DNA from: Pegoplata infirma
Lineage: Eukaryota > Arthropoda > Insecta > Diptera > Anthomyiidae
DNA length: 64,000 bases
Assembly (NCBI GenBank): GCA_963921195.1
Contig: OY992537.1
Location: 56,630,313 to 56,694,312 of the forward strand
Reading direction: 5' to 3'
Below the pieces are notes generated by a model that saw nothing but the letters and a program-made list of their open reading frames with translations, was not told the origin of the DNA and did no database searches. Shown here one piece after another: positions 32,979 to 45,231 of this stretch (its first letter is position 1; each line of letters starts with the position of its first letter). The position numbers and the translations under genes are program-made.

Positions 32979-34854
32979 GTTTTCATCAAATTTTTTTATC
33001 ACAGTTTTGTTTTTCGAGAAAAAAAATTAATTTTTTTACATTTTTTTTTACCAAAACAACTTTTTTACCAAGTCTTAACTTTTGACATAAAAATGTCCCA
33101 TTTGTTTAACAAATGTTCAAAAAAACACGTGAGAGTATTAAGTTCTTCGGTACCGAATCTTCAATACTCTCCAAAATGTAAAAAAAAAACTTTTTTGCGC
33201 TAAAGTAATACAATCATTTACCAAATTTACAGCTTCTTTGATTTGGACTGCATCTTCCTTTCAGCAGAAAGATGGACGGATGTATATAGCTAGAGTATCT
33301 TATAAATGTGGTCTTCGATGTCCCTTAAGGTTTGCAATAGAAAATGATCCAAACATTTTTTTATAAGTTACAAACACGCCTCTGAGCTGTATGAGGAGTC
33401 GGCAGTATTTACAGAGTTAATTGCTTTTCTAAAATTTTGGGAATAGCAAATTTTTTATCCAAATTTAGGAATCAATGGGGTTCATGGATGTATCAAGGGC
33501 CGCTAGTTCCTTAATGAACTATTTTGAATAAAATTTTATTCCCAAATATTTCTTTTTCCTATAAAAAGAATAACAAAGTTAAGAAAGGAGTATAAAATCC
33601 GTTTAACTTCCCTTTAAGACCCATTCGCCCCACTGTATTTATATATTAGATTTTTATGTTAAAAAGAATATGCATTGCTACTGTTTTGTTGGCAAATTTA
33701 TTTATTTGTTATCATGAATGTTTGTATGAAAATTACTTGTCACTTGCATAAGTCTTTTCATACACATGACATATAAGTAAACGTGACTTCTAAGTAATAC
33801 AATGAATGTGGTATGAATGGAAAATGTCTTTGGAAAAATAAACTTCTTCGTTGACATTTTTGACAATGTAACAGGCAAGTGTTTATGGTATCATCATTTG
33901 TATAAAATGTTTTGGAAACAATAACTTTTATTTATCGCTCACAATGAAATTCACTTTGTATTGTGAATTAGGTTTTTTTTAGATTCAGAGGTGTATATGA
34001 TCTCTTTGGTTCCGAAATTTTTATTTTTAACCTCCTATTATCGATTTCTCTTGAAGTTTTCGCAAACACATGGAAGAGTCTGAAAAATTCATTTAAAATT
34101 TAACAGTGAAATTTTTATTTTCAGCCTCCCATCATCGATTATTCTTGAAATTTTTGTAAACACATTGAAGAGTCCGAAAAATTCATTTAAAATTAAACAG
34201 TGCATGAAAAAGTTTCATACAAAAAAAATTAATATCCGACATATTTTTGTATGAAAAATTTAATTGAACCAACATTGTTCAAGTAGTTATTTTTAAATTT
34301 TTTTTTCACAAAATTGTTTGTTTTTTCTAATTGAGACGAGTACAGAATCGTCTCAATTAGAAAAATTTTGAGCAAAAATTATTTTTCATACAAAATTTAT
34401 TATCCGACACATTTTTCTATGGAAAAAATTATTGAACCGGCCAGCATTTTTTAGGTAGTTATTTATAGTATATTTTGTTATCAAAACTGTTTGCTTTTAT
34501 TACTCCCGTACCCTTTAGAAGGTTAATTATGTATTTCTGTGACAATATTGTTTGCACTTCCTTCCATCCATCTACTCTTTACAATCTTTTTTTTAATAAG
34601 AAATTATGATTTTATTTTCAACAACATAATAAACTCATTCCTAGAGTTGTTTTTATTTGTTTTTTTAATAACTTTTTTTTTCTTTCTTGCAAACAAGAAA
34701 AAAAAATCTATCATTGTTTCTTTAAGTGGTATAAGACAAAGTCTTCCTCGAAGCATATGTTGTTTGTGTTTAACCCTGCAGATGGAAAAGTAGACAAAAA
34801 GGGACTTATATGTTTTTCTAAATTGTCGGTAAAGTTAAGCCATTTGATTATTTA
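32979..34854. other. Intronic DNA with one eroded DINE-1 fragment
   Basis: 33130-33400 is a degraded DINE-1 (AAGTTCTTCGGTACCGAATC hairpin). 34000-34260 holds a diverged duplication of about 115 bp ('CCTCC.ATCATCGATT', 'AAAATTCATTTAAAATT'). 34310-34400 has a small hairpin around TCTAATTGAGACGAGTACAG. No gene is supported. Confidence 0.4.
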
Positions 34855-37800
34855 TGTATATCAACCGACAAACTTTTTCTAGAAAATTTTATTATAAGAC
34901 AATATTTCTGTATAAAATTAAATCATACTAGTTTTTTCATGGAAAATTGATACCATTTTACAAAAAAGTTATATCATGCTATAAATTTTCTTTTCCGATT
35001 ATATCATGAAATATTTCTTTTGTAAAAAAAATATTTACATGGAAAATTATATTATGAGATAATCTTTTTTGAAAATTATATAATGCGTTACATTTTCTAT
35101 AGAAAATTATGTAAAGCAATAAATTTTCTATTGAAAATTATATAATGCGATAAATTATCTATTCAAAACTATATAATGCGATAAATTATTTATTGAAAAT
35201 TATACAAATCGATTAATTTTCTATAGAAATTATATAATGCGATAAATTTTCTATAGAAAATTATATAATGCGATAAATTTTTAATAGAAAATAATATAAA
35301 GCGATAAATTCTCTATAAAAAAATTATATAATGCGATACATTTTCTATAGAAAATTATATAATGCGATAAATTTTCTATAGAAAATTATATAATGCGATA
35401 AATTTTCTATAGAAAATTATATAATGCGATAAATTTTCTTTAGAAAACTGTATGACGCGATGAATTTTCTATTGAAAATTTAATAATGTGTTACATTTTT
35501 TATTGCAAAATATATAATGCCATAATTTTCTATATTTGATAGATTTTTTATAGAAAATTATAGAATGCAATAATACGATGAATTTTCTATAGAAAATTAT
35601 ATAATGCGATAAATTTTATTTAAAAAATTTTAAAATGAGATAAATTTTCTATTGAAAGTTATATAATGAAATAAATTTTCTATAGAAAATGTTTTAATGC
35701 GATACATTTTTTATATAATACGGTAAATTTAATATAGAAAATTATATAATGCGATAAATTTTCTATCGAAAATTATATAATGAAATAAATTTTCTATAGA
35801 AAATGTTTTAATGCGATACATTTTTTATTAAAAAAATATGTCATGCGATAAACTTTCAATAGAAAATTACATAATGCTACAAATTTTCTATAGAAAATTA
35901 CATAATGCGTTAATAGAAAATTACATAATGCGATAAATTTTCTATAGATAAATTGTATATAAAAAAAGTATAGAATGCAATAATGCGATGAATTTTCTAC
36001 AGAAAATTATATATTGCGATAAATTTTATATGGAAAATTTTTTAATACATTAAAATTATCTAACGAAAATTATATAATGAGATAATATTTTCTATAGAGA
36101 ATTTTATAATGTGATACATTTTTTATTAAAAAATTATATAATGCGATAAATTTTCTATAGATAATTATATTATGCGATAATTTTTCTATAGAAAATTATA
36201 AAATGCGATACATTTTCTATTGAAAATTATATAGTGCGATAAATTTTCTATAGACAATTACATAATGCGATAAATTTTCATAGAAAATTACACACAGCGA
36301 TAAAATTTCTATAGACAATTACATAATGCGATAAATTTTCTATAGAAAATTACATATTTCTAGAGAAAATTATATAATGCGATAAATTTTGTATAGCAAA
36401 TTATAATGCAATAAAATTTTTTATAGAAAATTATATAATACAGTAAATTTTCTATAGAAAATTATATAAAGCGATAAATTATATAATGCGATCATTTTTA
36501 TATAGAAAATGATAATGCGCTTAATATTCTAAAGAAAACTTAATCATGTAATAAGTTTTCTATAAAAAATCATATTTTGCTATAAATTTTTTATAGAAAA
36601 TTATATAATGCGATAAATTTTCTATAGAAAATTATATCATGTGAAAAATTTCCTATAGAAAATTACATCATGCGAAAAATTTTCTATAGAAAATTATATT
36701 TTAAGAAGTCTCTAAGAAATTTTATCATACAATAAATTGTCTATAAAAAATTTTATTATAAATTAATTTTCTTAAAAAATTAAAACGTGCGATAAATTTT
36801 CTATAAAAAATTATATCATATGAGAATTTTTTCCTAAAAACTATATCACGCACGAAATTCTATAAAAAAATAATATCGCTTAGTAAATTTTCTATTAAAA
36901 AATATATCATGCTAAAAATTTTCTACAAAAATGTTTGATAATGCAATAAATTTCTATACTAAATTTTGTCACTCGAAAACTTATAAATAATAACATACGG
37001 AATTTTTGTAAACAAAATTATTTTTATAAAAAATTATATCTTGCAAAAGTTTTCTATTAAAATTATATCATGCGATAATTTTTGTATAAAAATTTTACCG
37101 TGCTATTAATTTTTCTCAAGAAAATTTTATCATTCGATTAATTTTCTTAAAAAAAAAAATAGCACACATTTTTTCTAGGAAATTTTATCATACGGCAAGG
37201 TTGTTCTTAAAAATGAGACTGACTTTCTTTAGAAAATTATATCATACGATAAATTTTTTTCTAGGAAATTTTATCATACGCTTAAGTTTTTTCTAAAAAT
37301 TATATCATGAGACAACTTTTCTCTTAAAAGTTATGCGATATAAAAAATCTCCTTAAAAAAAATTAAATCGTGTGATAAATTTTCAACGAAAAATTTTTCC
37401 TAAAAATTATATCACGCATGAAATTCTCTATAAAAATTGTGTTACGTGATAAATTTTGTATCAAAAAATATATCATGCGATAAATTTCCTACAATCAAAT
37501 TATATAATGCGGTAAATTTTCTGTAAAAAATCTTATCATTTGAAAATTTTTTATAAACATAAATATCACACGAAAATTATCTATAGAAATTATTTTTGAA
37601 AAAATTATATCTTGCAAAAATTTTCTAAAAATTTTTTTTGAACTATGCAATTAATTTTCTCCAAAAAATTGTACTATTCGATTGTTTTATTAAAAAAATT
37701 ATATCATAAGATTGATTTTCTTTAGAAAATTATATCATATGATTTGGAAATTATATCATGCCATAAATTTTCCCTAAAAATTATATCATGAAAAAAATAG

Positions 37801-38395
37801 TTTTCTTTAAAAAAAAATTAAATCGCGTGATAAATTTTCAACAAAAAATTATATTATACGATAAATGTTTCCTAAAAATTATATCACGCATGAAATTCTC
37901 TATAAAAATTGTGTAAATATATTTCCTTTAAAAAATTAAATTTTCTAAAAAAAATTATATCATACCATTATTTTTTTCCTAAAGATTATATCACACATTT
38001 CTAAAAAAATTATGTCACGTGAAAAATTTTCTCTTTAAAACTTACATCATGCGGTACATTTGTAAAAAAAAGAATGTTTTCGAAAATTTTAATAAACGAT
38101 AATATAATACGAAAATGTTCTATAGAAAATTATTTTTTACAAAAAATTAAATCTTGCAAAAAAATTTTATTAAAATTATATCGTGCTTTCTATAAAAATT
38201 TAACCATGCGATTAGTTTTCTCTTGAAAGTTATATCACTCGAGTAATTTTCTTTAAAAAATTATATCATTCGATTAATTTTCTTAAAAAAATTACGTCAT
38301 GCAATCAATTTTCTTTAAAATTTTTTATCATACTATAATTTTTTTTAAGAAATTATATCATGCTATAAACTTTCCTTATATATCATGGATAATGT
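34855..38395 (+). repeat. Degenerate satellite block, about 31 bp unit
   Basis: Imperfect tandem copies of a unit approximating GCGATAAATTTTCTATAGAA plus AATTATATAAT. Copies near 35330-35450 are close to consensus and drift strongly after about 36700. The unit has a dyad core (AAATTTTCTATAGAAAATTT). The orientation is defined by ATGCGAT preceding the core. Confidence 0.9.
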
Positions 38396-39574
38396 TTCTC
38401 TTGATAGATATACAATCAAATTCCATTAAAAATCGACGATTTTTTTACAAAAGCAACTTTTATCCTGAATATAAAAGTTTTAACTCATTTTGTTGTTTGA
38501 TAGTTTTTCCGGAAAATACTAGTGAACATTGTCGGGTTAACACTTGCAACTTTTTTTAATTTATTGCATAATATAATGTATAGTTGAGGTTTTCTTCTTC
38601 TTTGGCAAATAAAAAACAAAGAAAACAACAATATGGTTTATGTGTCTGGCAAAAATAAAATGACACAATAAAGTACTTAATGTTCGTCTTTATAGGTTTT
38701 TGATGTTGCTTTTATATTATTTTTTGTTTTGTTTTCAAAGCTAATTTTAAACAATTGTTTAAGAATATAAAAAAAAAATCTATTTTTGTACACACACATA
38801 TTTAATGAAAATCTTTTTATATTGTCCTTTTTCCGTATACGCCATTTAAAGGATAATTCTTTCAACAACAAATGTCCCTTTTGATATTCATAATATTTTT
38901 TTTGTTTAGGGTGTTGGTTAGCTTATGATTTTTTTTCAAATATTTTTTTGTTATTCATAAAGAGATTTATTTACCCTTTTTTGTTATACATTCATTTATT
39001 CATTCAGTTCATACAATTCTTGCACACACAAATATTTTCATTCAGAAAATATGCTTACTTTAACTTTTTGGCTTATCAATTCAAAACAGGCGCTTAGCAT
39101 TAATATCATACCTACAATTTACTCTTCCATACAAATTTTCAAAAAATATTCTATGAATACAATTTAAGCAAAAAAATGGAAAAAGTTTTTTGATAAATGC
39201 GTTAATATAATTTCAACAACTTTGAATTTCTCTTTCCAAAAAATATGAAGCTAAATTTTGTATGATGAATTTGCCAAATGCAGAGACATCCCTTAAGGGA
39301 TTAAATTTCATCAGGCTTAAGGTTTTGTTGTTTTTTTTTTTATTTTTTTTATTTTTGTATTTTTAATTCTGTTGACCCCACCTTTTGTTTATTATTTCCA
39401 TTACTATTTTTAACATATTTTGCTCATTTAAAGTTTGTTTTTGTTAATGAATACCAATTTACCAGATAAAACATAATAAAAACAAGGGAGGGGTGTAGCT
39501 GGTTAATGAATGTAAATCCAGTAAAAAGCATTCAAAAACATGTTTTTTTAAAAGGATTTAATAACACATCTATA
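38396..39574. other. Spacer between satellite blocks
   Basis: Unique-looking AT-rich DNA. Two short ORFs (38299-38559, 38677-38871) have no recognisable content and the first starts in satellite. Confidence 0.4.
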
Positions 39575-42500
39575 ATAATGTTATATCATGCGATAAATTT
39601 TTTATAGAAATTTATATCATGCGATAAATTTTCTAAAGAAATATATATCATGCGATTAATTTTCTATAGAAATTTATATCATGCGATTAATTTTCTATAG
39701 AAATTTATATCATGCGATAAATTTTCTAAAGAAATTTATATCATGCGATACATTTTCTATAGAAATTTATATCATGCGATAAATTTGCTATAGAAATTTA
39801 TATCATGCGATAAATTTTCTATAGAAATTTATATCATGCGATAAATTTTCTATAGAAATTTATATCATGCGATAAATTTGCTATAGGAATTTATATCATG
39901 CGATAAATTTTCTATAGAAATTTATATCATGCGATAAATTTTCTATAGAAATTTATATCATGCGATAAATTTTCTATAGAAATTTATATCATGCGATAAA
40001 TTTTCTATAGAAATTTATAGCATGCGATAAAATTTTCTATAGAAATTTATGGCAAGCGATAAAATTTTCTATAGAAATTTATAGCATGCGATAAAATTTT
40101 CTATAGAAATTTATAGCATGCGATAAAATTTTCTATAGAAATTTATAGCATGCGATAAAATTTTCTATAGAAATTTATAGCATGCGCTAAAATTTTCCAT
40201 AGAAATTTATAGCATGCGCTAAAATCTTCTATAGAAATTTATAGCGTGCGCTAAAATTTTCTATAGATATTTATAGCATGCGCTAAAATTTTCTATAGAA
40301 ATTTATAGCATGCGATAAAATTTTCTATAGAAATTTATAGCATGCGCTAAAATTTTCCATAGAAATTTATAGCATGCGCTAAAATCTTCTATAGAAATTT
40401 ATAGCGTGCGCTAAAATTTTCTATAGATATTTATAGCATGCGCTAAAATTTTATATAGAAATTTATAGCATGCGCTAAAATTTTATATAGAAATTTATAG
40501 CCTGTGCTAAAATTTTATATAGAAATTTATAGCCTGTGCTAAAATTTTATATAGAAATTTACAGCCTGTGCTAAAATTTTCGATTGAAATTTATAGCATG
40601 CGCTAAAATTTTCTATAGAAATTTATAGCATGCGCTAAAATTTTCTATAGAAATTTATAGCATGCGCTAAAATTTTCTATAGAAATTTATAGCATGCGCT
40701 AAAATTTTCTATAGAAATTTATAGCATGCGCTAAAATTTTCTATAGAAATTTATAGCATGCGATAAAATTTTCTATAGAAATTTATAGCATGCGCTAAAA
40801 TTTTCTATAGAAATTTATAGCATGCGATAAATTTTCAATAGAAATTTATATCATTCGATAAATTTTCTATAGATATTTATAGCATTCGATAAATTTTCTT
40901 TAGAAATTTATAACATGCGCTAAGATTTTCTGTTGAAATTTATATCATTCGATAAATTTTCTATAGAAATTTATATCATTCGATAAATTTTCTATAGAAA
41001 TTTATATCATTCGATAAATTTTCTATAGAAATTTATATCATTCGATAAATTTTCTATAGAAATTTATATCATTCGATAAATTTTCTATAGAAATTTATAT
41101 CATTCGATAAATTTTCTATAGAAATTTATATCATTCGATAAATTTTCTATAGAAATTTATATCATTCGATAAATTTTCTATAGAAATTTATATCATTCGA
41201 TAAATTTTCTATAGAAATTTATATCATTCGATAAATTTTCTATAGAAATTTATATCATTCGATAAATTTTCTATAGAAATTTATATCATTCGATAAATTT
41301 TCTATAGAAATTTATATCATTCGATAAATTTTCTATAGAAATTTATATCATTCGATAAATTTTCTATAGAAATTTATATCATTCGATAAATTTTCTATAG
41401 AAATTTATATCATTCGATAAATTTTCTATAGAAATTTATATCATTCGATAAATTTTCTATAGAAATTTATATCATTCGATAAATTTTCTATAGAAATTTA
41501 TATCATTCGATAAATTTTCTATAGAAATTTATATCATTCGATAAATTTTCTATAGAAATTTATATCATTCGATAAATTTTCTATAGAAATTTATATCATT
41601 CGATAAATTTTCTATAGAAATTTATATCATTCGATAAATTTTCTATAGAAATTTATATCATTCGATAAATTTTCTATAGAAATTTATATCATTCGATAAA
41701 TTTTCTATAGAAATTTATATCATTCGATAAATTTTCTATAGAAATTTATATCATTCGATAAATTTTCTATAGAAATTTATATCATTCGATAAATTTTCTA
41801 TAGAAATTTATATCATTCGATAAATTTTCTATAGAAATTTATATCATTCGATAAATTTTCTATAGAAATTTATATCATTCGATAAATTTTCTATAGAAAT
41901 TTATATCATTCGATAAATTTTCTATAGAAATTTATATCATTCGATAAATTTTCTATAGAAATTTATATCATTCGATAAATTTTCTATAGAAATTTATATC
42001 ATTCGATAAATTTTCTATAGAAATTTATATCATTCGATAAATTTTCTATGGAAATTTATATCATTCGATAAATTTTCTATAGAAATTTATATCATTCGAT
42101 AAATTTTCTATAGAAATTTATATCATTCGATAAATTTTCTATAGAAATTTATATCATTCGATAAATTTTCTATAGAAATTTATATCATTCGATAAATTTT
42201 CTATAGAAATTTATATCATTCGATAAATTTTCTATAGAAATTTATATCATTCGATAAATTTTCTATAGAAATTTATATCATTCGATAAATTTTCTATAGA
42301 AATTTATATCATTCGATAAATTTTCTATAGAAATTTATATCATTCGATAAATTTTCTATAGAAATTTATATCATTCGATAAATTTTCTATAGAAATTTAT
42401 ATCATTCGATAAATTTTCTATAGAAATTTATATCATTCGATAAATTTTCTATAGAAATTTATATCATTCGATAAATTTTCTATAGAAATTTATATCATTC

Positions 42501-42690
42501 GATAAATTTTCTATAGAAATTTATATCATTCGATAAATTTTCTATAGAAATTTATATCATTCGATAAATTTTCTATAGAAATTTATATCATTCGATAAAT
42601 TTTCTATAGAAATTTATATCATTCGATAAATTTTCTATAGAAATTTATATCATTCGATAAATTTTCTATAGAAATTTATATCATGCGATA
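39575..42690 (+). repeat. Homogeneous 31/32 bp satellite array
   Basis: Three sub-blocks. At 39575-40015 the 31 bp unit is CATGCGATAAATTTTCTATA plus GAAATTTATAT. At 40016-40830 a 32 bp unit has an extra A (ATAAAATTTTC) and ATAGCATGCG. At about 40930-42690 there is a 31 bp unit with CATTCGAT, roughly 55 copies that are almost identical (one base change seen at 42050). The same dyad core as the degenerate block, so it is the same family at different ages. Confidence 0.95.
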
Positions 42691-43594
42691 AATTTTATTT
42701 ATTCAAGCTTCATATATGTTGAACGAAACCGTTACCACAAAAATTTTTATGCAATATTATGTGTTTTCTTTAAAATCTTAAAATAAAAAAAAATTACAAA
42801 TATCCATTTTGATAAATGTCTTTCTTTAACAAAGAAAAACCTATTATATTTAACATTTTTCTTAACATATTCTACGTGACGTCTTTGTTTTCATGTTACA
42901 AAAAGGTGCCAGGGTAACTTAAACAACAAAAAAAATAATACAAGACCACAGTCAGACAGCCAGACAACTAAATAACCCAACCACCTGTTCCTAATAATAG
43001 TACATAAAAATATTTTCGAAATAATAATATTTCCAAAATGTTTAAATCAATAAAATATAAAGTTATTTTTGTTTAACGAAACCAGCAAAAAATCTAATAA
43101 AATTTAGCATAAACGAGACATTAGTATTTGTTACCATATGGTGATAGGGGGAAAAGATATACGTAGATTGTACATAATTTACCAAAATAACATTTATATA
43201 AGAGAATTAAAAAGGAATACGTAAATAAATTTTATTATTATTTTATATATTGATGTTTATGTAAAATTTTTATAAAATATTATTTTCTGTTTTGCGGATG
43301 ATTTTTATATTAAATTGATTTATTATATTTATCATTAGAAAAGTGTAAATATTAATAGTTGAATGTTTCATGTATTCTAAAATAAAAATATTTTAATAAA
43401 TTTTTATAAAAACATGCTGAAAAATAAAGAAAAATATAAACAATGTTATATATGAAAGTTTGAAAATAATTGGTATTCACTTGAAACTGTAAGAAGAACT
43501 ATATAGTTCTTATTGCCGAAGTAAAAAATTATCAGATCTGGCTGATCTATTTAGATCTTATTTAATCCGATCAAATCTATTAAATCCGAGATTT
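42691..43594. other. Spacer DNA, no feature seen
   Basis: AT-rich sequence without recognisable repeats or coding signals. 43530-43594 has GATCAAATCT-like words resembling the neighbouring MITE. Confidence 0.35.
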
Positions 43595-44501
43595 CCCGAG
43601 TAAAAAAGATTTGATATAACCATATATGCTAATATATAATTGTTTATATTTATATATGGTTATGCATGAACTTTGATATGGACATATAAGTTTATATATA
43701 GCATTGTATTTTTCCTTATTTTTTAATATGATAACATACATATTCATATCTATTTATATACCCATCTATATGAAATTAGATATGACATATAAGGTCAGGA
43801 ATTTTTAGATATAACAGATAAAAAGATATATGATTTTATTTATAATTATATCCCGAAAAAAATTTCAAAATTTTCTATGTCCCGGACAATAAAAAAAAAT
43901 TCAAGTCCTAAAAAATTTTAGGAAAATTTTCCAAAGTCCCGGACACAAAATTTTTTTGGCAATTTTTTTGGAGTAAAAAAATCATTGAAAATGTTTTTAT
44001 GAGAAATTTAATTTTTTTGAAAAGTTTTTGAGTTCCGAAAAAATGTTTTTAAATTTTCTAAGACACAAACATTTTTTGGAAAATTTAAATCCCTTATAAA
44101 TGATTTTAAAAAATGACAAATTTTTAATAATTTGCTAAGTCCCGAAAAAATTCCGAAGAATGCAATAAAAACTCTTCTAATTGATAATGTATCCAATCTG
44201 ATAAAATAATTTCTAATTTCACGTTTAAAATTCCAAAAAAATTTACCAGATTTCATCCAATTATATAAAAATTTATCTAATTTTAACAGATAAGATATGA
44301 CTTAATACAATTGGATAGACCCATTTTTGGGATCAAACTTAATCAAATTTGATATTATTTTATCAAAAATAATAGAATTTGATATAATCGTATAATATTC
44401 GATCCGCCAATTTTCGGATCAAAATTAATATGGATTTACATAAAAGCATATCTGTTCATATAAAATTAAATATTGCCTCATATAACTTTTTTTTACTCGG
44501 G
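43595..44501. mobile_element. CCCGAG-type MITE, long form
   Basis: It starts CCCGAGTAAAAAAG and ends CTTTTTTTTACTCGGG with TT on both sides (43593-43594 and 44502-44503). The interior has ATATGGTTATATA-like palindromes and 'TTCCGGGACTTTG'-like repeats on the complement (43860-44160). 907 bp, no credible ORF. Confidence 0.75.
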
Positions 44502-44646
44502 TTGTCACCAATTTCGAGATCAAAGTAGATCGGATCAGTAATTGTATTCGATCAGATCTTAAAATTGAGCACAAATCCGCAGAATGTCGAAAACGCCCAA
44601 TCAATGTGGTTCATTTGTCAAGAGTATATATCACAAATTTAGGACA

Positions 44647-45001
44647 CCCTAGTAAAAACATAATGCTAATTTTACTGAATAGATCTAATTTGATCCGTAA
44701 AATGGTTGTATCAAATAATATCTAATTGTATTACTTTAGATCAAAAAATATAAAAATTGATACAATTTGATCCTGAATTTGGTCAAATCTAATTAGATCA
44801 AATTGATCTTATAATATCAATTTTTATATAATTTGATGAGCAAAACCAAAATACGAATCTAATCATATATGGAGCAATATCTAACCATATAAACTGGATC
44901 AACCGTATCAAAGTGATAGATACAATTTTATATAAATTTATACGGAAGCATATTAACTCACATAAGATTGTATCAAATTATATATGATTAGACCACTCGG
45001 G
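44647..45001. mobile_element. CCCGAG-type MITE, short form
   Basis: It starts CCCTAGTAAAAACATAATG and ends TTAGACCACTCGGG, with CA on both sides (44645-44646 and 45002-45003). It is closely related to 47763-48129 (inverted orientation) and to 29442-29800. Confidence 0.8.
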
Positions 45002-45231
45002 CATACAATGATAATAACGATATCTACACAAATTTTAGTTTATCAAAATTTATAAGCTTTCGTAAGCTTTCGTAAATAAAATGGTAAGTGTGGATGTGGG
45101 TGAATGTGCCCACTGGCCCTTAACCACGATTTTATCCTATAGTATTTAGTGTAAAACATTAAAAACTTTGCAAATTTAACAGGATTTTAAAAAAAAATTA
45201 ATGGCAATCGCTTGATGTAACATTTTAAGAA
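45002..45231. other. Spacer DNA, no feature seen
   Basis: Short A/T-rich spacer before the second satellite block, with a small duplication AAGCTTTCGT at 45055-45073. Confidence 0.3.

Noticed and set aside
39575..42690. CRISPR-like regular repeat array
   Set aside because: Units abut without unique spacers and the DNA is eukaryotic; it is a satellite.
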